Positions 48,101 through 53,114 of a stretch of DNA of 64,000 nucleotides are shown here, one piece after another. How positions within the stretch are numbered: position 1 is the first letter of the stretch; each line of letters opens with the position of its first letter. Below the pieces are notes generated by a model. It saw nothing but the letters and a program-made list of their open reading frames with translations. It ran no database searches and was not told the origin of the DNA. Source of the stretch: Cryptomeria japonica. Its lineage: Eukaryota > Streptophyta > Pinopsida > Cupressales > Cupressaceae. The position numbers and the translations under genes are program-made. The stretch is from positions 609,434,173 to 609,498,172 of the forward strand of contig NC_081408.1 in assembly GCF_030272615.1 (NCBI RefSeq), in the 5' to 3' direction.

Positions 48101-50284
48101 CTTGATCGATTTGTTTAAAATTTTGAAATTGCTTAAACAGTTTTTGTTGGTAATTTGAAAGCAAAAATCAGGCTTTCAGATGTTTCACCATCTTAGGCAA
48201 AGTCGACTTTTATCTTTTCCTTGTCTTCTTCTTGAACCTTGCACATTTTCCCACTATAGGGCTGCATGTGACTTCAACTTGGAAGCAGCGATCTAACCTT
48301 TTTGGATCATCTTTGTTTCCGTCATCCATCTAAATCTTGGACCCAATCTAAAAATGCATCTGGGTTGAGCTCACCTTTAAAATGAGAAATATCAACCTTT
48401 ATCTTAGAACTTTGTTTTGACAATGCCTCAGTAAACCTCTCCATAGGATCTGATATCCTTGTAGCATTCAAGTTCCATTGTTCTCATCAAATTTTAATCT
48501 TGCCTCAAAGCTCTGCTCTTCATAGCAATTCACGACTGTTCCTTTGAGGGCCTGCATTCCTTTTGCTCCTTCACCCCCAATTGACACGAACTTCCCTCTG
48601 GGCCATTGCGGATTTCTTTGATACTATAACTAATTTAGATAAAGGCCTTTGCCTTGCAAATTCAGTTCTAACAGAATTCCAAAGAAAGAAGGAACAAGAA
48701 GAAAATAGTTCAACAGAGTTAAAAAAAATTTACTTATATTAACAATCTCTTCAGATCTGCAATACAAAATTAATACACAGCCTAAAAATTTTGTGAAAAA
48801 AAAACTTCTTGAACTCCTTACCTAAATCTACATCTCTAAAGCCAAAATCTCATATAAATAACTGGACCCCCACCTCACCACTAACAACCCAAAAAAGGAC
48901 TGTTGAAAGAAACAAAATGACGGGGACAGTTACATGCCTTAAAAGGGAGCACTAAAAAAAAGAAATACAGGAACCTGACAGATATGTCAGCTTGGAGAAT
49001 CATCGGTTACATTACTCATCATCATAGGTGGCAATGGATTTGAAAAAAATGATGGGATCTATAGTGTAGTATGGGATGATCTGGAATTCCTTTTTAAGGT
49101 AGGATATAAGGGCTTGTGTTAGTGAACCAAGCAAAGGGGAAGATGCATGTAGTAAGGTTGCATCAATTTCTCTTTGCCAGCAAATCACTCTTTATATTTG
49201 AATTATGTATGAGCTGATGGCTATGTGTATATGTGATTTATGCTCGAGCTAATTATAATGCGTAGATGTGATGTACATATGAGTTGGACACTGGTTTTAT
49301 GTAACTACTTGCTGACATTGTATTAACATCTATCCGATGTGCTTGATATCTTACTATTGTAAATGGATTGAATTGGAAACATAAGCTCAATAAATGTTTG
49401 GGATTTAAAAGAGAGGTTAGAGATCTCATCCCAATCGTATGGATGAAGTCTTTGTTTTTTGTGCATGAACTGCGTAGCCCTTGATTCCTTGAATGAACAC
49501 TCAAGGAATTGGTTGTCTAAAGATTTGTTGTCATATAAGAGCTTATCGTATTTAGTGCAAGCATGTAAGATTGTGGCTTAGAATTGCTACCATTGCTATG
49601 GTTTGGTAAGGTCATGAAACTTGCACTTCTAATGTGGAAAGAAACTGCTTAGTCGATTAAAATTGTGTTTGAATTTAATGAAAATGATAGGGAAAAGAAA
49701 AAATCAGTAGTAACCAAAGGGTGGTTATTACAGTATAAACCTTGAAAGGTAAGATTGCATTCTTTGTTTAAACAAGAATTCTCCATTTATCACAATCAAG
49801 AAGATTGAAAAGTTTTCATGTTTTGTAAGGGATTACAAAATAAGAAACAGGATTTACTCGACAGTTGAGAATGACACATGTATTATATCATTAGTTACTT
49901 CATCACTCTTAGCAGCTATGAAGCAAGGATTTTGTTAAGGATTTCTTTTTTGCAATCTAAAGAACAAACTTAATCGTAATTACCTACTGAACCAAAAACA
50001 ACATTCGATTGCAATCAAGTTTATCGTCTCAAAACATTGATTTCACATTTCATGTTCTGTTCTCTTTTTTGTGAATTTATTTTATGGAGGTCTTCTAGGT
50101 TCGTTAACTGTGCCAGTTTTCTTGCAAAAATATGAACAAAATACATTTAAAAGTTCTTACAGTCTCTTCTTTGCACCTTCTTGTATATCTTTTTGTAATA
50201 TCAAGCAGTATTTAATCATCACTTTTATTGTGTTTCATGCAGATTGAGATGGCTTCATTATTTCAACATCATCTGAGATTTTGA
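6048..50284 (+). CDS. LS: 6,7-dimethyl-8-ribityllumazine synthase, 3' four exons
   Basis: Exons 6048-6126, 25799-25845, 26168-26227 and 50243-50284 join in phase to 75 codons plus TGA. The family enzyme condenses 5-amino-6-ribitylamino-uracil with 3,4-dihydroxy-2-butanone 4-phosphate in riboflavin synthesis; the plant form is plastid-targeted (known, not visible here). Visible hallmarks are [14 protein letters not shown], whose His corresponds to the catalytic His88 of the Bacillus subtilis enzyme, [15 protein letters not shown], and [12 protein letters not shown], whose Arg and Lys bind substrate phosphate in the family. It ends in [11 protein letters not shown]. This is about half of the ~155-residue catalytic domain. 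All eight junction sides follow GT-AG. Introns measure 19,672, 322 and 24,015 bp. The N-terminal half and transit peptide are not in this window. No frameshift or stop interrupts the exons, so the gene is probably functional. Confidence 0.93.
6373..6910 (+). repeat. Local diverged tandem repeats near the intron donor
   Basis: The motif GGGCAGCCAGCCTATGG with a following CTGCATTTA recurs at about 6374, 6660 and 6789. The second and third are each preceded by a shared ~100-bp stretch (6557-6655 and 6695-6785) containing TTTGATGGTACAT, ATAAATGAG and TATC-type short repeats. The first and third share a further ~115 bp downstream. This is an old, rearranged local duplication with no coding content. 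Confidence 0.6.
7018..9944 (-). pseudogene. Copia gag-pol remnant (gag to RT N-terminus)
   Basis: Translated on the minus strand, gag begins at 9944 ([19 protein letters not shown]). The zinc knuckle [15 protein letters not shown] lies around 9190-9245. Protease IDSGC is followed by a stop codon at about 9020. The GAG-pre-integrase segment (9012-8776) ends its ORF at YEI. Integrase (about 8600-7950) is full of frame breaks. RT carries [20 protein letters not shown] (7470-7400) and [20 protein letters not shown] (about 7230-7175), then [10 protein letters not shown]. It is cut before the catalytic aspartates. The gag-pol order and motifs are those of Ty1/Copia; the number of breaks shows it is dead. 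Confidence 0.85.
10011..10924 (-). repeat. 5' LTR of the truncated Copia element
   Basis: The inner edge lies next to the primer-binding complement and starts TGAATATCC on the + strand. The outer edge ends CCTAACA at 10924, where Gypsy coding sequence resumes. It contains TTTACGTGGAAAACCC, a motif often seen in plant Copia LTRs. The partner LTR is absent, so the boundaries rest on the neighbours and the TG/CA rule. Confidence 0.6.
10925..11480 (+). pseudogene. Gypsy RNase H/integrase zinc-binding fragment
   Basis: The + strand frame reads [18 protein letters not shown] (end of the RNase H/linker region), then [20 protein letters not shown] and VGCDIC, the integrase zinc-binding HHCC region. 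A stop lies at 11336-11338. Weaker coding continues to about 11480 with a WGFDFIS-like start of the integrase core. The first His of the HHCC motif is not evident. Both ends are truncated: on the left by the Copia LTR, on the right by non-coding repeats. Confidence 0.75.
11481..11891. other. Non-coding, degenerate short repeats
   Basis: TGTTGCAT recurs at about 11695, 11749, 11813 and 11856 within loosely similar 43-64 bp blocks. The spacing is irregular and I see no coding content. It lies between the + strand Gypsy fragment and the minus-strand Gypsy element. Confidence 0.4.
11892..14902 (-). pseudogene. Gypsy gag-pol remnant lacking RT core
   Basis: Gag starts at 14902 ([16 protein letters not shown]) and includes the retrotransposon-gag region at about 14523-14160. 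The zinc knuckle [16 protein letters not shown] is near 13900. Protease has [15 protein letters not shown] at about 13680 and [12 protein letters not shown] near 13470. After LVPETG at about 13095 the sequence jumps to the RT C-terminus ([16 protein letters not shown]) near 13040. RNase H follows ([30 protein letters not shown]) at 12915-12535. Integrase zinc-binding ([16 protein letters not shown]) ends near 12165, and the core start ([15 protein letters not shown]) runs to 11892. Several frame changes separate these pieces. Function would be replication of the element; it is non-functional. Confidence 0.85.
13067..13231 (-). repeat. 35-bp direct repeat at the RT deletion junction
   Basis: The same 35 bp occurs at 13067-13101 and 13197-13231 (offset 130). 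The right copy lies in the normal protease-RT linker ([12 protein letters not shown]). The left copy sits exactly where the linker now joins the RT C-terminus, in a different frame. The repeat therefore marks the breakpoint of the RT deletion. Confidence 0.75.
15011..16058 (-). repeat. 5' LTR of the Gypsy element
   Basis: The inner end (TGAAGTAGCC on the + strand) lies 2 bp from the primer-binding complement. The outer end is set at ...CATCAACA (16058), giving a minus-strand start TGTTGATG. Sequence homologous to the segment near 18755 begins immediately after 16058, which supports that boundary. The second LTR is missing. Confidence 0.6.
16183..17667. mobile_element. Solo LTR (1,485 bp) with perfect 5-bp TSD
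   Basis: The flanks 16178-16182 and 17668-17672 are both AGATG. The enclosed block starts TGTAGACG and ends CCCGCACACA, the TG...CA rule. It is AT-rich with many TTAATTAAAT-type runs (16245-16520) and has no coding capacity. A paralogous segment at about 18755-19190 is continuous across the same position and lacks this block, so it acts as an empty site. This is a solo LTR left by recombination between the two LTRs of an inserted element. The family is not determined. A TATA box lies at 17154-17161. Confidence 0.8.
17154..17161 (+). promoter_or_regulatory. TATA box of the solo LTR
   Basis: TATAAATA sits in CACTATAAATAGAGCTC, about 500 bp from the 3' end of the LTR, a plausible U3/R position. 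It suggests the lost element was transcribed on the + strand. Confidence 0.45.
17673..19190 (+). repeat. Diverged segmental duplication (two copies)
   Basis: The stretch 17673-18000 matches 18878-19190 in order and orientation; shared landmarks are GGTGAGATTGAA, GGGGCCAAGT and TACAATAGAGATTT. The part 16059-16165 matches 18755-18850 (GAACTCAA, GATGAACAATC). The copies are clearly diverged with indels. The first copy is split by the solo LTR at 16183-17667. No coding content is recognised. Confidence 0.6.
18160..18708 (+). repeat. 275-bp tandem duplication
   Basis: Two adjacent units begin ATGTAATGATAGAGAGATAG at 18181 and 18456 (offset 275). Each ends with GAGTCCGGGGTATAAGAC and ACAACACTAGAA. 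Similarity is high with scattered substitutions and small indels, so the duplication is fairly recent compared with the surrounding segmental duplication. Non-coding. Confidence 0.8.
19191..21977. other. Intron sequence without recognisable features
   Basis: No ORF with family similarity, no LTR pair and no RNA gene is seen. A splice-flanked 27-bp stretch near 20126 and a short + ORF at 21295-21534 were considered and not supported. Confidence 0.45.
21983..24587 (-). mobile_element. Non-autonomous Copia-type LTR element
   Basis: Short LTRs 21983-22139 and 24425-24587 (157 and 163 bp) are direct repeats. The primer-binding complement GCTCTGATACCA (24413-24424) touches the right LTR, fixing the minus orientation. 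A purine tract (complement of CACTCCCTT, from 22140) touches the left LTR. Target duplications are GTTTT (21978-21982) and GTTTC (24588-24592), 4 of 5 matching. The ~2.3-kb interior has no gag-pol and is dominated by A-rich sequence with recurring ATGATTTTT/AAAAATCAT motifs. It holds a hAT-type insertion. The tract-adjacent region closely resembles that of the element at 40173-41706. Confidence 0.8.
23539..24265. mobile_element. hAT-type non-autonomous DNA transposon
   Basis: AGGAAAAC occurs at 23531-23538 and again at 24266-24273, an exact 8-bp target duplication. The enclosed 727 bp starts CAGTGTTACCT and ends with the near-complement AGGTAACATAG (8 of 10 terminal bases pair); inverted similarity continues through a TTTCCA/TGGAAA block. 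Eight-base duplications with short CAGTG-like ends are typical of hAT elements. No transposase is encoded, so it would depend on a transposase supplied elsewhere. It sits inside the non-autonomous LTR element at 21983-24587. Confidence 0.8.
24593..25798. other. Intron sequence with a GC-rich patch
   Basis: The 3' part of the giant intron. A GC-rich stretch at about 25230-25420 stands out from its AT-rich surroundings, preceded by a CTT-rich tract at 25060-25100. Several overlapping ORFs there are composition-driven; I recognise no protein. The last ~100 bp lead into the splice acceptor at 25798. Confidence 0.4.
25799..25845 (+). CDS. LS: Lumazine synthase exon [15 protein letters not shown]
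   Basis: The first two bases complete the split Gly codon, followed by [15 protein letters not shown]. The acceptor is ttgtag at 25793-25798 and the donor GTAATT at 25846 (phase 0). This is the most conserved strand of the family core; every residue is as expected. Confidence 0.93.
25846..26167 (+). other. Short intron of lumazine synthase
   Basis: A 322-bp GT-AG intron, donor GTAATT, acceptor ttgtag. It contains no mobile element and is the only normal-sized intron of the four-exon region. Confidence 0.85.
26168..26227 (+). CDS. LS: Lumazine synthase exon [20 protein letters not shown]
   Basis: Sixty bases, phase 0 on both sides, acceptor ttgtag, donor [17 protein letters not shown] contains the Arg and Lys that bind the substrate phosphate in the family. 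The ATG in this exon is internal, not a start. Confidence 0.93.
26930..27115 (+). repeat. Three tandem TATA-containing repeats
   Basis: Three loosely repeated blocks of about 60-70 bp each contain CTATAAATAGCA-type sequence: TTATTATAAATAGCAATG, CTTGCTATAAATAGCAGTG and CTTACTATAAATAATAGTG. Each is followed by a TCT(C)AAGGA-like stretch and AACAAACCC. They lie in a 1.6-kb gene-free stretch (26228-27867) that may be LTR-derived; another TATA-like run is at about 27741. No LTR partner was found. Confidence 0.5.
28092..29073 (-). pseudogene. Host Copia: RT YVDD to RNase H end
   Basis: On the minus strand this piece begins just after the insertion at 29079 and immediately reads [20 protein letters not shown], the RT catalytic YVDD. 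RT thumb follows ([20 protein letters not shown], 28961-28686). The RNase H tail near 28330-28200 has [13 protein letters not shown] then stops. Missense and nonsense decay is moderate. The upstream RT half lies beyond the insertion, at 32303-32760. Confidence 0.8.
29090..29160 (-). other. tRNA-like sequence in TRIM 3' LTR
   Basis: On the minus strand: D-arm/A-box TAGCTCAGTGGTAAAGC, T-arm/B-box CTAGGTTCGAGTCCTAG and a 7-base acceptor pair with one mismatch. The anticodon arm is weak with an 8-nt loop. The position inside an LTR-like repeat argues against a working tRNA gene; it could still act as a pol III promoter. Confidence 0.7.
29290..29360 (-). other. tRNA-like sequence in TRIM 5' LTR, near-complete cloverleaf
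   Basis: The 71 nt can be folded as follows. The acceptor GGGCCAG/CTGGTCC gives 7 pairs (one G-U). The D-arm is GCTC-AATGGTA-GAGC. The anticodon arm CTCCA/TGGAA has one mismatch and an 8-nt loop. The variable region is 4 nt and the T-arm is CTAGG-TTCGAGT-CCTAG. A- and B-box consensus are both met. It is more intact than the partner copy at 29090-29160. Confidence 0.75.
29521..29640 (+). repeat. 20-21 bp minisatellite within the LTR
   Basis: About five imperfect units of the type GGTCTGCCGARCCTGCYCCA follow one another here, and again at about 31918-32036 in the other LTR. The repeat is GC-rich against an AT-rich background. It lies in the part of the LTR shared by both copies. Confidence 0.6.
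31221..31391 (+). repeat. 60-bp tandem repeat in the element interior
   Basis: Units start ATYCATCCTCT at 31221, 31281 and 31341, exactly 60 bp apart. Each contains GCATGATG, ATATCATGGAA and GAGTCCATGA. Weaker related blocks (CCACCCTCTGCGG) extend upstream to about 31040. The period is a multiple of three. I see no recognised product. Confidence 0.75.
31448..32297 (+). repeat. 3' LTR (850 bp) of the 29-32 kb element
   Basis: It starts TGTTGAAAATGTAGC after the purine tract and ends ACTAACA against the CTTTT duplication. The last ~485 bp match 29416-29900. A TATA-like GTATATAAAG lies at about 31771-31780, some 45 bp upstream of where the truncated 5' LTR's homology begins, so the 5' LTR has lost its promoter region. 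Confidence 0.8.
32303..33456 (-). pseudogene. Host Copia: RT N-terminal half and integrase C-terminus
   Basis: On the minus strand from 33456, integrase C-terminal sequence reads [19 protein letters not shown] and then [13 protein letters not shown] (about 33430-33340). A linker containing a 149-bp duplication follows, then the RT start down to 32303 (the [11 protein letters not shown]-type region near 32380 and SIKS-IG at the edge). The frame is continuous with the next piece once the insertions are removed. A stop lies near the integrase/insertion edge. Confidence 0.75.
33084..33381 (-). repeat. 149-bp tandem duplication in the host linker
   Basis: CCTCATGCTC starts at 33084 and 33233. The two units are nearly identical and each contains a homopolymer run of C (about 8 and 10). 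The duplication lies between integrase and RT coding sequence of the host element. Confidence 0.8.
33457..34356 (+). repeat. 5' LTR of the 33-40 kb Copia element
   Basis: It contains a 100-bp tandem duplication (33662-33761, 33762-33861) absent from the other LTR. It has many CTATCGGG/CCCGATAG motifs in both orientations and perfect or near-perfect hairpins at 33606-33652, 33646-33670, 34102-34127, 34128-34144 and 34145-34170. Confidence 0.9.
34446..38372 (+). pseudogene. Copia gag-pol polyprotein, lightly damaged
   Basis: Gag starts at the ATG at 34446 ([16 protein letters not shown]) and shifts frame near 34490. Gag then runs to a frameshift/stop near 35043. The zinc knuckle [14 protein letters not shown] is near 35135-35180. 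Protease has [10 protein letters not shown] near 35310. TAA at 35481-35483 interrupts the frame. The GAG-pre-integrase [15 protein letters not shown] lies near 35705. Integrase catalytic signatures are [17 protein letters not shown] and [10 protein letters not shown] (35890-36210). RT has [20 protein letters not shown] (37173) and LYVDDLLI (37430). RNase H continues past a TGA at 38025-38027, and a final frameshift near 38285 restores DILTKPLS and the natural stop at about 38372. All domains are present; three frameshifts and two nonsense codons make it inactive as read. Confidence 0.92.
38468..38930 (+). repeat. Array of short hairpins and a 185-bp direct repeat
   Basis: Successive inverted repeats occupy this non-coding stretch. 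At 38468-38510 the stem GTGTTCA+TATCTAAGAG pairs with its complement (one bulge, loop GTGACGAT). At 38523-38546 the stem ATCATAAG has the same loop, GTGACGAT. At 38580-38600 the stem is AGTCATGG. At 38603-38646 GTTGTGAT encloses AACATTT/AAATGTT. At 38692-38710 TATTGC has loop GTGTTAG. At 38713-38734 GATATCAC has loop GTGTAG. Units starting CATGTTGGAT at 38562 and 38747 repeat the second half of the set, 185 bp apart. Confidence 0.85.
39167..39976 (+). repeat. 3' LTR of the 33-40 kb Copia element
   Basis: It starts TGTTAATGCG after the purine tract and ends CTTTACA before GTTTG. It carries the hairpin at 39326-39372 and three directly abutting hairpins at 39722-39747, 39748-39764 and 39765-39790. 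Relative to the 5' LTR it has an extra 10 bp containing CCGATAGCA. Confidence 0.92.
39982..40167 (-). pseudogene. Host Copia: integrase middle piece
   Basis: From 40167 downward the minus strand reads [18 protein letters not shown] (the region after the integrase catalytic Glu), then toward the conserved FGCLAY-like region, ending at the insertion at 39976. It is bounded on both sides by nested insertions whose duplications fit its frame. Confidence 0.75.
40173..41706 (-). mobile_element. Small non-autonomous Copia-type element
   Basis: LTRs 40173-40359 and 41522-41706 (187 and 185 bp) are about 95% alike by eye. The primer-binding complement GCTCTGATACCA (41510-41521) abuts the right LTR and a purine tract complement CCCTCCCTT abuts the left one, so it lies on the minus strand. 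Target duplications are ATTCC (40168-40172) and GTTCC (41707-41711). On the minus strand the LTR starts TATTAGAA and ends TGTAATA rather than TG...CA. The 1.15-kb interior has no gag-pol. It split the host integrase at the NGVVE-TRN / RTIME junction. Confidence 0.87.
41712..43350 (-). pseudogene. Host Copia: gag to integrase catalytic core
   Basis: On the minus strand a gag-like segment (about 43040-42680) is followed by a Lys-rich stretch where a zinc knuckle would lie, a degraded protease/pre-integrase zone (42600-42380), and the integrase core. [18 protein letters not shown] (about 41850-41800) and [12 protein letters not shown] (41750-41712) carry the second Asp and the catalytic Glu. Many stops and frame changes occur. 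The reading stops at 41712 because of the nested element and resumes at 40167. Confidence 0.75.
43656..44561 (-). mobile_element. Solo LTR of the 29-32 kb element family
   Basis: Read on the minus strand it starts TGTTGAAATATAGCTAGGTC, matching the start of the 3' LTR at 31448 (TGTTGAAAATGTAGCTAGGTC). It shares GATTGGGC, the repeated ACTTGTAA blocks and the CCTCCAAGAGGGAGGTTTTCC block, and ends CTAACA. It is 906 bp and isolated, with no interior. It lies in the 5' leader of the host Copia element. Flanks TGGAC and CAAAA do not match, so its target duplication is lost or my boundary is off by a few bases. Confidence 0.75.
45411..46717. other. Gene-free intron stretch with a strong palindrome
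   Basis: No recognised coding sequence. At 46514-46549 TATGCTATGGGTA pairs perfectly with TACCCATAGCATA across a 10-nt loop. Shortly downstream GCATGGAATTGCAT and GGGACCTTTGG are duplicated (46550-46660). Short ORFs at 45759-46375 look incidental. Confidence 0.45.
46718..48630 (-). pseudogene. Degenerate Gypsy gag-protease block
   Basis: On the minus strand, protease sequence [20 protein letters not shown] is clear at 46984-46920. Upstream are an [19 protein letters not shown]-like protease start near 47520 and a CCHC-like knuckle near 47760 with one Cys replaced. Gag sequence continues to about 48600 in many frames. A primer-binding-like complement (CTTTGATACTATA) near 48615-48630 marks the 5' end. 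RT, RNase H and integrase are absent. This is a Gypsy remnant distinct from the one at 11.9-16.1 kb and more decayed. Confidence 0.7.
47110..47450. mobile_element. AT-rich insertion in the Gypsy protease
   Basis: About 330 bp of AT-rich sequence splits the protease coding region. It contains a TATA-like ACTATATATA run (about 47201-47210) and a 13-bp inverted repeat GAGAGGCATGTCC/GGACATGTCTCTC near 47224-47255 with a 6-nt loop. It is LTR-like in composition. I could not fix its exact ends or a target duplication. Confidence 0.4.
48631..50242. other. End of giant intron, no gene seen
   Basis: The first ~300 bp may be a decayed LTR of the Gypsy block. The rest is ordinary AT-rich intron sequence ending in a pyrimidine-rich acceptor (ttgtgtttcatgcag). 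Confidence 0.45.
50243..50284 (+). CDS. LS: Lumazine synthase last exon and stop
   Basis: Acceptor catgcag ends at 50242. The exon reads [13 protein letters not shown] then TGA at 50282-50284. MASLFxHHL is the nearly invariant C-terminus of plant homologues. It is found 24 kb from the previous exon, in the same strand and phase. Confidence 0.92.
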   Translation: MEMASLFQHHLRF

Positions 50285-51329
50285 AATCTGCAGGATTATT
50301 GGTTCAAGGAATATGGTTGCTGCACCATCATGAAATAATTGAATGATAATTTTCTAGGTCACTGTAACCATGAGAGATTTTATGGCTTTTTCACAGGTCC
50401 GTGAGTTATCTACAGTGCTCTTTGGGTTGAATCTCTGTACTCCCACACCCACCCCCCTAATATGATCTACCAAATCTGGCTGTTAACATTAAGTTTGTTA
50501 GTATAGAAATCAGATGGGACATTAACACAGTTAGAAATATGCATTAGAAGATATGTTTGTAGCAGACAAAAACGAGAATGCCAAAAAATGTTGCCGAATA
50601 AATTGTTCTATGTAACTTCCAAGGTAGTGTTAAAGAAAATAAGTGACGTCAATAAAATTACCATATGTCATGGTACAAATCCTATTTCTTTTTAAAATAG
50701 TTTTCTATCCAAATGATATGATTTGAATCTTGGAATAAAAATCTGAACTGAAACAAAAGATATTGTTATGTAAAAGCTTTTACCATCAATGTTTTGGACT
50801 ATGGTTCTATATTAGGATGAATGGAAAAATGAAAGATAGATTGGAGATCAAGATATTCAAAAGAGGAAGGAAAAAACAGAAGCATGAAATGATAAATAGA
50901 ACAAAAATTAAATTACAAACAATTAAAAAATAGGTACAATAAGATGAATCAAACAATATTTAAAACAATGATAAAATAGATAGAATAAGATGAATCAAAC
51001 AATACTTAAAAATAATAGGAAGAAATCATTTAATTATCATATTAAGAAAATATATTTTAAAAAACTTTCATATTGAATAATCTAGTTGTCTTTTAAACGT
51101 GTACTATTTGTTAAATAACATAATGTTTTTTAGTTATATTTTCAATCATTTTAAAGAAATTTCTTATTTATTTAAAAGATTGAGAACTTTTTAAATTTTA
51201 TTGCTCTTTATTTTTTTGTTACTTTGTATTTCTTTTTAAACAATATATTTGAATATATAAATATAAAACAATGATCAGCACTATTTTTTAATTAAAATAA
51301 AATTTGTATATTTTTTTAGGTTGGATGAA
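50285..51329 (+). other. 3' UTR of lumazine synthase, then AT-rich spacer
   Basis: The first 100-150 bp are the likely 3' UTR; AATAAT/GATAAT-like runs at about 50335-50350 could serve poly(A) addition, but no canonical AATAAA is close. The remainder is AT-rich with no coding content. The ankyrin remnant array starts near 51330. Confidence 0.4.
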
Positions 51330-52445
51330 ATTTTTTTATAATAAAATTTAAAATAAATCTTTTGACAACTAAAATATTCTATAATATTTAATATCCTATA
51401 CTTTTCCATACATTTTATATTTAAAACAATTAGAAATATAGAGTAAGAAACTTCTCTATTCTTTTGTTAATTTTTTTTAGAGTTTTAAAAAAAAATGATA
51501 ACAAAAATATTTTATGATCGATTTGAAAAGAATCTTGTTTAGGGAAGAAGATCTAGTAGTTGAATGCATTTCAATTGTTGTAATAAAAGCGTTTGATTCA
51601 ATATCCATATTTGTTGATTTAACATTCATTTTTTTGACAATATTGCACCAATAGTTGTGACTTTTAAATTGTTAATTGTTGATGATGACTATCCATATTT
51701 AAATGAAATGCACCCTTAGTTGTAAAAAGTAACCAATCATGTGATGTCACATCAACTGCACAAGTATGGGCCCTTTTTTTGCACGACTATTGGTCTCATC
51801 TTTTTTTTTGGGTTGTTTTGGACACCTTGTCAAAAAGCATGTTGACGTGGCATCATATTTGATGATGTGACCCTGAAACATTAGTTAGAAGTAGGGAACT
51901 TGCCAAGTAAGCAGCTTTAAAGAATTGAGAGTGATATGAAATTTTTACTTAAGATTTTGAGAAGCACAAGTTAGGGTGCACAACAACTGAGTCTCCTTTC
52001 CTCTTGTTTCGCCAATTTTTTGTCGTTTGACATTTCTTTTCCCAATTGATAAATTTTGAGTCTGTATTGTACTTGTATGCCTTTTCATTCACCTAAGGCA
52101 ATAAATACTTTACCCATTTTCTTTTTGAGGAGGTGAACTTGAACAAGGGAAACTTTTCTTTTGATAAGAATCTAATATGTGTGTGGGACAAAGAAACCAA
52201 TTGTTTGATGTTAGTCGAGGTCTTTTTCACATTGCTCGTAAATCAGCTTGAGCATACTTTTGATAGGCTCACCTTTAGCGAGAGAATGGAAACAATAACC
52301 ACAAATCTCTAGAAAGCAGCCTGAACATACTTTTGAATACGCTGAATGGAAATAATGACCACAAGAGCTGAGCTGTACAAAGCAAAACGCGAAAGAAAAT
52401 GTTGACATTGCAGCAGTAGAGAAGATGAAACAGAGTATTGCTGAA
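51330..52445 (+). pseudogene. Ankyrin/PGG gene 5' remnant, copy 1
   Basis: Upstream region, leader and first codons of an ankyrin gene, recognised by similarity to the copy at 53115-53500. Shared landmarks are GATTTGAAAAGAATCTT, CATTTCTTTT, AAGGCA-TAAA, GAGGTGAACTTGAACA, GACAAAGAAACCA and GCTGAGCTGTACAAAGCA. The coding start at about 52344 (MEIMTTRAELYKA) runs into a stop after ~18 codons because of a frameshift. The leader is interrupted by a MITE (51541-52002). Nothing of the ankyrin repeats or membrane domain is present. Confidence 0.7.
51541..52002 (-). mobile_element. MITE, copy 1
   Basis: About 460 bp with terminal inverted repeats (AGGGAAGAAGATCTAGTAG at the left, CTCAGTTGTTGTGCA-type complement at the right). 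It is the reverse complement of the MITE at 52648-53107 over nearly its whole length. Copy 3 of the ankyrin leader, which lacks it, shows the joined sequence. No coding capacity. The target TA is damaged on one side. Confidence 0.65.
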
Positions 52446-52647
52446 TTTTAAATGTTGTTACAAGATTTAAAATAGATGTTTTTAAAAGATAACAAAACAA
52501 AATATTTTATTATATTTAATAACTTATACTTTCTTATATATTTAACATATAAAAAAATAGAAAATAGAAAAGTTCTTTATTCTTCTGCTAATTTTCTTCC
52601 TCTTTTAGAATTTTTTTAAAAAAAATGACCAAAAAAATATTCCATTA

Positions 52648-53107
52648 GGGGAAAGGACCCAGTAGTTGTGCACCCTAACTTCGCGCTTCTCAAAATCCTA
52701 ATTGGAAATTTCAAATCACTCCGTTTTTTTACAGCAGCTTACTTGGCAAGTCCCCTGCTTATAACCAAGGTTTCAGGGCCACATCATCAAATATGATGCC
52801 ACATCAGCATGCTTTTTGCCAAGGTGTCCAAAACAGCCCCACAAAAAAGTGAGACCAATAGGCATGCAAAAGAGACCCCAATAGTTGTGCAGCTGACATG
52901 GCATCACTTGGTTGGTTACTTTTTACAATATTAGTACATTTCTTAACAACTATTGGTACATTTCCTAACAACTGTTGGTACATTTGCTAACAAAAATTGA
53001 TATTTTTTGTTTCAAACAAAAGATTTTATTTGTTCAATTTTGGGAACAAAAGGTATCAACAACCCTCACAACAATTGGTACATGCTCAATTACCGAGTCC
53101 TTTCCCC
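52648..53107 (+). mobile_element. MITE, copy 2
   Basis: 460 bp between TA (52646-52647) and TA (53108-53109). Terminal inverted repeats are GGGGAAAGGACCCAGTAG and the complement of CCGAGTCCTTTCCCC. TA duplication and short inverted ends fit a Tc1/Mariner-type (Stowaway-like) MITE. A motif ACAACTRTTGGTACATTT repeats three times in its right half. Confidence 0.75.
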
Positions 53108-53114
53108 TATATAC

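Larger units (their letters stand above)
26228..50242 (+). other. Giant intron of lumazine synthase (24.0 kb)
   Basis: The donor GTAAGC at 26228 and the acceptor catgcag ending at 50242 join AVTA to IEMASLF in phase 0. The intron is mostly one nested retrotransposon complex (27868-45410) plus a degenerate Gypsy block (46718-48630). Confidence 0.88.

Noticed and set aside
51541-53107. A Pack-MULE: long inverted repeats enclosing an ankyrin gene fragment.
   Set aside because: Each inverted arm is itself a complete MITE with its own inverted ends and near-TA targets, inserted at different positions of two tandem leaders. This explains the structure without a Mutator-type capture.
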